Source: Flammulina velutipes (lineage: Eukaryota; Basidiomycota; Agaricomycetes; Agaricales; Physalacriaceae). From it: 64,000 nucleotides of DNA. Every line of letters starts with the position of its first letter. The first letter of the stretch is position 1. Below, piece by piece: positions 56,107 through 64,000 of this stretch. Under the pieces are notes generated by a model, which was not told where the DNA came from, searched no databases, and worked only from the letters and a program-made list of their open reading frames with translations. Both the position numbers and the translations under genes were made by a program. Location: assembly GCA_011800155.1 (NCBI GenBank), contig CM022373.1, forward strand, positions 1,364,001 to 1,428,000, written 5' to 3'.

Positions 56107-57889
56107 ATGTCGAGCGCATCGTGGCCACCACAACTCAAGTAAGACGGCGTCGAAGAGACTTGCGTTTACGTGCACTGATGTTACACGCGGCACCTGCAGA
56201 GAATGGGTAGCGAAATGCCTAGGCCAAATGACGGACAGCAACAAAGCAGAAGCCCAAGCAGAATTAAGAAAGGTAATTGCTGACGCCTTCGCCAACCAAA
56301 CGATGTGGAAGACGGACTGGGCCGGCGTGCAACTCAAAAGGTCTGCGTGACACTACACGCGTTTCCGTCTCTTACCCTTCCCAGCCTCCTCCCAAAGCCC
56401 ATAGTATCCAACCTCAATCTCAAGCGCAAAAAGTACTGTGGACCTTCCCCCTCTCACCTCCGATGCTGATATGTGGCGTTAGCCTCGAACCTCTTCCCGA
56501 ACCCAAAAAGACCAAGAAAGCAAGCAAGCTCGCCTCGTCATCCACCTCGAACAACTTTAACGACACAGCTGCTCTCGATCGGCGTGCTCAGCGATTTCAG
56601 CGGGAACACGAGCTGGAGCGACTAAAAACTGGCAAGGCAAATCACCCCAACTCTCGTCTTTTTAATACTGTCCCCGTCTCACGGAATATTTCGCCCTATG
56701 GCAATGGAGGAGAAGATCCCGACGCAGATCCGGTGAGTCTTGCACACCTTTGGGCGTGGTCGAGGTTGCTCATCAATCCGTCGCAGAATGTACTAGACTG
56801 GGATCGGGATACTATCGTCGGCACATCAACAGCGTTATTCAAGGATTATCTTCGTCTGACTTCGGTACGTCTGTCCGTTCTCCATGCCTCCAGTGACCAC
56901 GCTGATTGGTTTGCAGGAACCTAAACCGGAGACAATAAGGCCTTATCCTATCCTACAGCGAACCCTGCAAGAACTCATAGACAAATGGAAACAGAAGACC
57001 GTGTCGTACGAGTGGATATGTAATCAACTCAAGAGCGTTCGGCAAGATCTAACAGTGGGCATCTACTCTTCCCTTGTGTTCCTCAGCGTCATTCGATTTG
57101 TTTAGGTGCAACGTATCAAGAACGAATTTACGGCCAAAGTGTACGAGATACATGCTAGGATGGCCATTGAACATGTATGTCAACCATCGAGTATGTCTAG
57201 TAATGCCTTGACCATTCCCACTCCATCAGGCTGACATGGTCGAATTCAATCAATGTCAATCTGCTCTGAAGAATTTATACGAGATGGGTATCCCAGGAAA
57301 GCAAGAGGAGTTCACCGCTTATCGCATACTCATGTTACTGCACGGGCGGAACAGAAGTGGTGATTACCTCCCTCTCATACACCATGTTCTCTGCTGACAA
57401 TTTCCAGAATTGAATCTCTACGTAGGTCAGCTAACTTCCCATCAGAAAGACAACGTCGCTGTGAGGCATGCACTTGCGGTACAACGCGCTCTGCTAGTGG
57501 GCAACTACCACTCCCTGTTTGCACTATACAAGGAGGCGCCCAATATGAGTGGGTACATCATGGACCACTTCATTACGCGTGAGCGAGCGAAGACGTTGAT
57601 CGTTTTCTCTAAAGTGTACGTTTTCCTCCCTGCATTTTTTGGTTATTCTTGGACTTATGTGAGGCTTTGCAGGTACAAAACGATACCACTGAGCTTTCTG
57701 TCGTCGGAGCTTGCGATTGACGACACCAAGGAAACCCTCGACTTCTTAGACGCACATATAATGACGACGTTTACGAACCCCAACAGCGCCGACAAGGACA
57801 AGATCGTGGATTTCAAATCTGTGTATACGGAACTCATAAAGGTGTACGATGAAAAGTACAAGAAGGTCAATATCCGAGGCGCGATATAG
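56107..57889 (+). CDS. THP3: SAC3/GANP-family protein THP3 (LENG8)
   Basis: About nine exons from ATG 56107 to TAG 57887-57889. The N terminus SASWPPQLKEWVAKCLGQMT followed by NQTMWKTDWAGVQL is characteristic of Thp3/LENG8. A basic disordered linker (EPKKTKKASKLAS) leads to RRAQRFQREHELER and the SAC3/GANP/PCI region: SYEWICNQLKSVRQDLTV, then NEFTAKVYEIHARMAIEH, then NLYEMGIPGKQEEFTAYRIL and VRHALAVQRALLVGNYHSLF. The end (KTIPLSFLSSELAIDDTKET) matches the winged-helix part. Known role: yeast Thp3 with Csn12 and Sem1 couples transcription elongation to mRNA processing. An upstream, out-of-frame ATG at 56037 was not used because it loses the conserved start. Convergent with SEN2, 141 bp apart. 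Confidence 0.88.
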
Positions 57890-58030
57890 GCCTAACGCGC
57901 GCACGCTCTTTGCATTTTTCTTTTTCTTCCCCATTCCTTTCACGCATGCTGGGTGGATTCGGGGTGGCATGTAATTTATAATATCGGTGGCGGGTTTCGT
58001 TCATGGCATGTAATATATTGCAAATATACT

Positions 58031-59388
58031 CTAGTCGCGCATCCGGGCTGGTATGAACCTTCGTACAATTACTTCGCGAACGGTATAGTGTGCGAGGCAG
58101 GCTGGGGACTTGAGGACGTCGGCTGAGACTCGGGATTTGGCTGGGATTGTCACGTAGACAAGGATGAGCGTCTGAAGGGACATGTTTGAGAATATTTTCG
58201 TGAAGATCGGGTCGACTTTGACATACCTTTTGGACTTGGGAATTGACGCGGTTAATTGTGCTGAGCCATATCCAGGAGAAGGGGTTTACATTTTGGAGAT
58301 GTGTTTGGGATGTTTCTTGGTCGGCGGGGTCTTCGTACACTGGACATACAACGAGAGCGAATCTGGAAGAAAGGTGAGAGAGTTGACTTGGAGACTTAGT
58401 GTGGCATTACTCTGCATGGGAGAATACGGGGCCGCGTTTGTAGAGGAGGTAGTCGACGCAGAACTTGAGGCCGCCTCTGACGACCCAGCCTAGTGCGCGA
58501 TAGTGGTGGTAAACCATGTAGTTGATAAGAAAAGGGTTATCGAATTGGAGGGGAAGGGTTGGGGCGTTGGGCACTGGCGGTCGAAGGTAAGTCTGCTGGA
58601 AAACGTTCCAGAGGGTGTCGATGCTCATGAGTTGGTACTGGAAAAGGTATTACATTTCGGGTGGGGTAGATACAAACTCAAGGTAGCTACCGTTGACGAG
58701 TCCCAGATGGTGAGGCAGTCAAAATTCCATGCGAGGAAGAAAGCTTCGGCGAGTGTTAGCTGGAGGTGCTCGACGTCTTCGAGCTCTTCTTCGTCGGGCT
58801 CGGTGGGGGAGTCCGCGTCAGGATTTGGGCGAGATGTTGGTTTCCACGTCGCAGCGGAGGGGATAGATGGACCAGACAGCGCGGGAGTTATCACTCGTCC
58901 TTCGGCGGCGAAGATGGCTTCGGCCTCTGCAGCGACGGCGGCGATGGCCTGTGCACGGTCCAGCTTGAACTGCTTTCTTTCCATCCGCCGTCGTTCTCGG
59001 TATTCCTCAGCCGTGGACACTGCGTAGATGAGAATAAAAGCATTATCAGAGTAGAGCACGTACGCTTTCCGCGCTTGGATTTTTGTCTGGCGAGCCATGA
59101 CGGCTCACTACGAGAGAGATCGCCTTTTCCGAAGAATCCACGGCGCCATAGGACCATGCAGTCTCTGGAGTCGACGACCCATACTGAGCGCGTTACGGGA
59201 TCGTAAAAACCTTCGCAATTGGGTGACTCGATTCGAGCTAGGGAGAGCCCGACGACGCTGAGCAGTGCGCTAACTGGACGTGGCGCAACATCTGTAAAGA
59301 GAACTGGAAGCGGCTTTGCGTAGAGATATCGATTTTCATTGCGTTTTCCCGGTCCTTTTTGCTGGCCGCGATGGCGTCCGGAAGTCAT
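58031..59388 (-). CDS. SEN2: tRNA-splicing endonuclease catalytic subunit Sen2
   Basis: Five exons: 58031-58171, 58227-58362, 58411-58637, 58691-59019 and 59064-59388; 385 aa. The N-terminal Sen2 domain reads [18 protein letters not shown], a common start in this family. A Lys/Arg-rich helix follows, then an acidic linker and [20 protein letters not shown]. The catalytic module is complete: [20 protein letters not shown], then [16 protein letters not shown] with the active-site Tyr and His, and the Lys in NRVNSQVQK. Role: cleaves the 5' splice site of intron-containing pre-tRNAs in the four-subunit SEN complex. The His codon region is split by an intron immediately after GCAGA. It is divergent from MET5 with 196 bp between starts. 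Confidence 0.92.
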
Positions 59389-59584
59389 GGTTGTCGTTCC
59401 AGCCAATCAGAGGTGCCCAAATGCCGGTTAGGTAAACACGCGCAAATCAATGATGTGCTTAGTGCGACACTTTGCGCTGCCAATATTTTTGAGCAATGCT
59501 TGACAGACTCACCTTTCTACTCTCACCATCTCCTGCACGGTATGCGGCTCGTCTTTCTTGCCGAACCGTTCTCATTCTCTTTAG

Positions 59585-62500
59585 ATGGCCACTGCTGCAG
59601 TCGCACGGATAGCCTATCTGGCCTCGGACGCACTCATCGACGTTCAGCCAGCTCTTCCCAGGGTTTCTCCGTTTTCCGACACTTTCAAATCTCTTGCCAA
59701 GTCGTCCCGCTCGAACGCATCTGTCATCTCGCTGCCATCCGGTGCTGACCCCGTCGCAGCCGCTCTAAGACAACACAATCCCTCTCTCATCTCCCTGACC
59801 TCCCCCGCCACCTCCAAAACAATTCTTAATCTAGTCCTGCGTCTCTCTGAGCTATCATCGCTGCCCATCGTCCTCCATTTTGCCCTCGAGGGAGATCTAT
59901 CAGACGTACTCTTACTGCGTTCCGCCGTCCCCTACTTCCTCCTCTCCTCCAATTCACAGGAAGCGCATGACAATGCTCTTCTCGCTTCAAAGCTAGCCCG
60001 GACCCAGAGTAACGCCGTCGTTCACGTATTTTACGCTCACACGGGATCTCCCCAAGAGGTATCAGAGGAACAGGTACTTCCTTTCCTCCTGGATGATAGA
60101 CTATCCAATCCACCATCTCCGAAAACGAATGGACACGCAAATGGAGTCAACGGACATACTAATGGAGCCAATGGGCACGCTAATGGCATCAATGGACATG
60201 CCAATGGCGTCAAGTCTCATCCGAACGGAAACGCCCAGAGTAATGGACATCTGAACCCGATAGACAGCCTGTTCAAGGCTTACGAATCTGCTTCGATTTC
60301 TACACTCGCCCTCGTACGGAGGCCTATACGCCACCTCACATCACAGGGATCGACATCTGCGGAGACCGTCATTTTCACTTTAGGTCGCGAATTATCAGTG
60401 TCTGTGGACAATGTCCTCATCAATTCCATATCCCTCGTCACCCCCGTGCCGGCCTCCCGCATCCTCGCCGCCATCCCACCCACCGCCACTCGCATCATCG
60501 TCTTGGAGGATATATCCCGCTGGTCCATGAAATGGACTCCCATCTACCTGGATGTTATCAGCGCACTGCAGCAGCGAGAATATGAGACGCGACCCATTGT
60601 ACAGTCCGGAACCTTGGGCAATGTCGACAACTTGGGCGCGGCAGAGGTCATCAAATTCTTACAAAAGGCGTCCACCTCACCTCCGTCACTCCGTCTCGAG
60701 CTTGGTCTCACCTCGTCACCTCTCACCAGCACTGATTCCGAGCCCTACGTTCCAAAACAAGAGGCTTCATACACCAAAGTTCTGAATCACCTCTTCGGCG
60801 AACGCCTCGAGATCGCCAACTCTCCCTCCCTCGTCGTATCCCAAGGCGAGATAGCCACTACTCCCGAATTCGCTCTGGGTAGGGTTCGTGGCCAAATGGA
60901 GGAGCGATCACAGTTGGTCGATGCCATTCAGGAGTTGTTGCAGAGTTCTTCCGTAGATGGTGACCTCCACGCACTCCTTAGCAAGTGGTCGATCGTCAAG
61001 GACGACTCTTCTAAAAGCAAGAAATTAGGAGAGCAGATCGTCTCGGCTTTGGAGGCGGCCAAGTTAGACCATCCTGCGGCGCAACGAGTACTTTTGCTTA
61101 AGTCACATCTTGCAGCCCGTTCGCGCTGGATTATCGGCTCCGATGCATGGTCGTACGACATTGGTTCGTCGGGTCTTCACCATCTCATCGCGTCTGGCTT
61201 GAATGTCAACATCCTCATCATCGACAACCTACCTTATACTTCACGGAACGGTGGCGACCCTACACGTCGCAAGCGAGACGTTGGATTGTACGCGATGAAC
61301 CACGGTGATGTATTCGTTGCCAGTGTGGCCGTCTACTCGTCGTACGCTCAAGTTCTCCAGGCCTTCATGGAGGCTGACAAGTTCGACGGGCCTAGCGTCG
61401 TCCTCGCCTACCTGCCTTACCAGTCGGATGCATCTCCTGCTCTGGAGGTGTTAAAGGAGACCAAACTGGCCGTGGATTCAGGATACTGGCCTCTCTACCG
61501 TTGGGATCCGAGCAAAGATCTCGAGGGCAAAGAGCCGTTCTCGCTTGACTCTGACGCTGTCAAGAACGATCTTCAGGCGTTCCTCGATCGCCAGAACCAC
61601 CTTTCTCAACTTGTCCGGTCAAAGCCCCAGATAGCTTCGGAGCTGGTTAGCAGCCTGGGCCAGAGCGTGAAGGAGGCGCGGAAACAGCGTGCTCAACAAT
61701 CGTACAATGACTTATTGTCCGCTCTTGACGCTCCGCCGGTCACCATCTTGTATGCCTCTGACGGTGGTAATGCTGAAAAGAAGGCGAAGAGGTTGAATGG
61801 ACGGGCGAAGGCTCGTGGGCTGTCACCGACACTGGCGTCGTTCGATTCTACCCCTCTTGACACCCTTGCTGAGCAGGAGTACGTCGTCTTCATCACATCG
61901 ACTGCTGGACAAGGCGAACCACCTCAGAATGCGCGTTCCTTCTTCAAAGCGATCAATGCTGCTGCTGCGGTTGGCGACAAAATCCTTTCCCAGGTCAAGT
62001 TCAGTGTCTTCAGCATGGGTGACAGCCATTATTGGCCTCGCGCAGAGGATGCGGTGTACTACAACAAGCCGGGTAAAGACCTCGATGTCCTACTGGAGAA
62101 ACTCGGTGCGGAGCGTGTGGCTGATTTGGGCCTTGGGGATGACCAGGATGCGGATGGGTCTGAGACGGGTTATAAGGCATGGGAACCTCTTGTGTGGAAG
62201 GCTTTGGGAGTGGACTCTATCGAGATTACTGAGGCCGAACCAGAAGTGATTACGAACGAGCACATCAAGGCTGCGTCTAATTACTTGCGTGGGACGATTG
62301 CGGAGGGTTTGGAGGATACGTCTACTGGCGCGCTCGCCCCGAGTGATGGTCAGCTCACCAAGTTCCATGGGACTTACCAGCAGGACGATCGGGATATCCG
62401 GGATGAGCGTCAGGCGCAGGGGGTTGAGCCTGCGTATAGCTTCATGATTCGTGTGAGGATGCCTGCTGGGGTCTGTACGCCGGAGCAGTGGTTGCAGATG

Positions 62501-63959
62501 GACCAGATTTCGGATGAGCATGGGAATGGGACGTTCAAGATTACGACGCGCGCGACGTTCCAGTTCCATGGTGTCATCAAGAGACATTTGAAGCCTGCTA
62601 TTCAGGATATCAATCGTGTGCTACTTGATACTTTGGCGGCGTGTGGGGATGTTAACCGGTATGTTCATCCTTGTGTGGATGAAAGCTTACCTTGCTGACT
62701 TTGGAATAGCAACGTGATATGCTCGTCTATCCCGACGTTGTCACAACTCCATGCCCAGGTTTTCGAGTTCTCAAAAGAAGTCAGCTCGCATCTGCTTCCT
62801 CGAACGAGCGCATACCATGAGATATGGCTGGACAAGAAGTTGGTTGCAGGCGAGGCAGTCAAGGACTTTGAACCGCTTTATGGAGAATTTTATCTCCCTC
62901 GAAAGGTAATGCTTGTTTCGCCACTTCTACTTTTCCCTAACTTACGACCGATCTTTTTTAGTTCAAAGTAGCAGTGGCTGTCCCACCTACGAATGATGTC
63001 GACATTTTCGCGAACGACTTGGGATACATCGCTATCCAGAACCCGGATGGCTCTCTCGCAGGCTTCAATGTTACGATTGGCGGCGGAATGGGTGTCACGC
63101 ATGGGAACAAGAAGACCTACCCTCGTACGGCCGATGTCATTGGTTTCTGCACTTATGAACAGGGTAAACACGTCGCGGAAGCGGTGATGTTGACGCAGAG
63201 GGACAACGGAAATCGTGTCGAGTGCGTTCATTTCATTTCGGATTCCCCTTCGGTTCGCTAATCGTTCTTCTTTCTAATAGCCGCAAGGTAAAGATTCTTA
63301 ATGACCGAATGGTAGTTGATGATACTGACGGTTATGGTGTTAGAATGCTCGTCTCAAGTACACGATTGATCGGATGGGATTGGATGTGTTCAAGGCTGAG
63401 GTTGAGAAACGTTTGGGGTATGCATTGGCCCCTGCGAGACCATACGTGTTCGACCGGAACGTGGACGACTATGGATGGGCGAGGGGTGAAGACGGCAAAC
63501 ACCACTTTACGGCGTTCGTCGAGAATGGGCGGATCCAGGACGAGCCTGGGAGGAACTTCAAGACTGGGCTGCGCGAAATCGCCAAGGTTCACAAGGGGAC
63601 GTTCCGATTGACGGCGAACCAGCACTTGCTCGTGTCTGATGTTCTGGACGAGGACCTCCCACTGATCAAAGAGCTTTTGGCGAAGTACAAGTTGGATAAT
63701 CTCGTGCATTCTGGGTTGAGGTTGTCGTCTTCTGCGTGTGTGGCGTTCCCTACGTGTGGGCTTGCGATGGCTGAGTCTGAGAGGGTGCGTTTGCTTTTTC
63801 GTGATTTGTTCTTACGCTGACAGGGATTTTGCGGTTAGTATCTTCCATTGCTGATCGATAAAGTGGAGAAGATTTGTGAGGAGAACGGACTGCGACATGA
63901 TTCTATCGTCATGCGTATGACTGGTTGCCCGAATGGTTGTGCACGGCCTTATGTTGCGG
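59585..63959 (+). CDS. MET5: Sulfite reductase [NADPH] beta subunit, 3' truncated by window
   Basis: Exons: 59585-62658, 62710-62905, 62962-63221, 63281-63287, 63344-63784 and 63839-63959, then a donor (GGTTAG) and the edge. The long first exon encodes an N-terminal transketolase/pyruvate-oxidoreductase-like region (for example [20 protein letters not shown] near residue 520) and a flavodoxin domain ([16 protein letters not shown] near 720; [25 protein letters not shown]). The hemoprotein half follows ([16 protein letters not shown]). The 4Fe-4S/siroheme cysteines are in [16 protein letters not shown] and [11 protein letters not shown]. Role: six-electron reduction of sulfite to sulfide with the flavoprotein alpha subunit. 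Odd points: a low-complexity NGHANG tract at residues about 180-222, and a 7-nt microexon. The last part of the gene lies beyond the window. Confidence 0.94.
60125..60252 (+). repeat. In-frame NGHANG low-complexity repeat in MET5
   Basis: About eight degenerate 15-18 bp units (AATGGACACGCAAATGG-like) encode Asn-Gly-His-Ala repeats between two folded N-terminal parts. The frame is kept, so it is an expandable linker and not a disruption. Confidence 0.85.
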
Positions 63960-64000
63960 GTTAGTCGTTACCGTTCCATTCTTGTGGATGCGTTGTTAAC

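Noticed and set aside
56037..56210. Upstream ATG before THP3
   Set aside because: It is out of frame with the conserved SASWPPQLK start; ATG 56107 joins correctly to the next exon.
1..64000. tRNA, rRNA, CRISPR, transposon or retroelement signals
   Set aside because: None seen by eye. No terminal repeats, reverse transcriptase or transposase motifs, or cloverleaf-like sequences were recognised. A tRNAscan or repeat-library search could still find a diverged one.

Overview
The window reads as gene-dense nuclear DNA of a basidiomycete, most likely a mushroom-forming agaricomycete. Nearly every gene is cut by many introns of about 45-60 nt with GT(A/G)NGT donors, CTNAC-like branch sites and (C/T)AG acceptors. 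The proteins have fungal orthologues (Met5-type sulfite reductase, Msc2 zinc transporter, velvet factor, Gid5, Sqs1). No prokaryotic signals, rRNA, tRNA, CRISPR array or intact transposon were seen. Where exon coordinates are given, the exon lengths were summed and keep one open frame; other genes are given as spans.

Layout. 1-9.2 kb: an intergenic start, a Ser/Pro-rich protein, the splicing/ribosome factor Sqs1 and the zinc transporter Msc2. 10.6-17.0 kb: an aldo/keto reductase (AKR1), the GID ubiquitin-ligase subunit Gid5/ARMC8, and a glomulin/YAP-binding protein read head-to-head with Gid5. 17.4-20.8 kb: a partly resolved small coiled-coil gene, then a rearranged duplication of the prece­ding block. 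It holds a second intact AKR in opposite orientation, flanked by decayed pieces of the glomulin and Gid5 genes. 21-25.4 kb: an accessory stretch with a PD-(D/E)XK-like hypothetical protein, a small kinase-like scrap and an F-box/LRR protein.

25.5-44.7 kb is a housekeeping block: DNA polymerase alpha (POL1), a DUF1772 membrane protein, a decayed or partial membrane-protein gene, the 60S-biogenesis GTPase NOG2, DNA polymerase delta (POL3), MET22, BFR2 and a Snx41-type sorting nexin. 44.8-50 kb: a P-loop polynucleotide-kinase-like protein with an RGG tail, a mitochondrial TPR protein and a velvet regulator. 50.2-53.4 kb: two tandem F-box paralogues. 53.7-64 kb: a CYSTM-type small protein, cytochrome c1, THP3/LENG8, tRNA endonuclease subunit SEN2, and the sulfite reductase beta subunit MET5, which runs off the right edge.

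Functional links: MET22 and MET5 both act in sulfate assimilation; POL1 and POL3 are the catalytic subunits of two replicative polymerases; NOG2, BFR2 and SQS1 all act in ribosome maturation; Gid5 and glomulin are both tied to ubiquitin ligases. The most distinctive features are the rearranged duplication with two intact AKRs and gene relics, the 40-bp start-to-start gap between Gid5 and glomulin, and the close linkage of POL1 and POL3.
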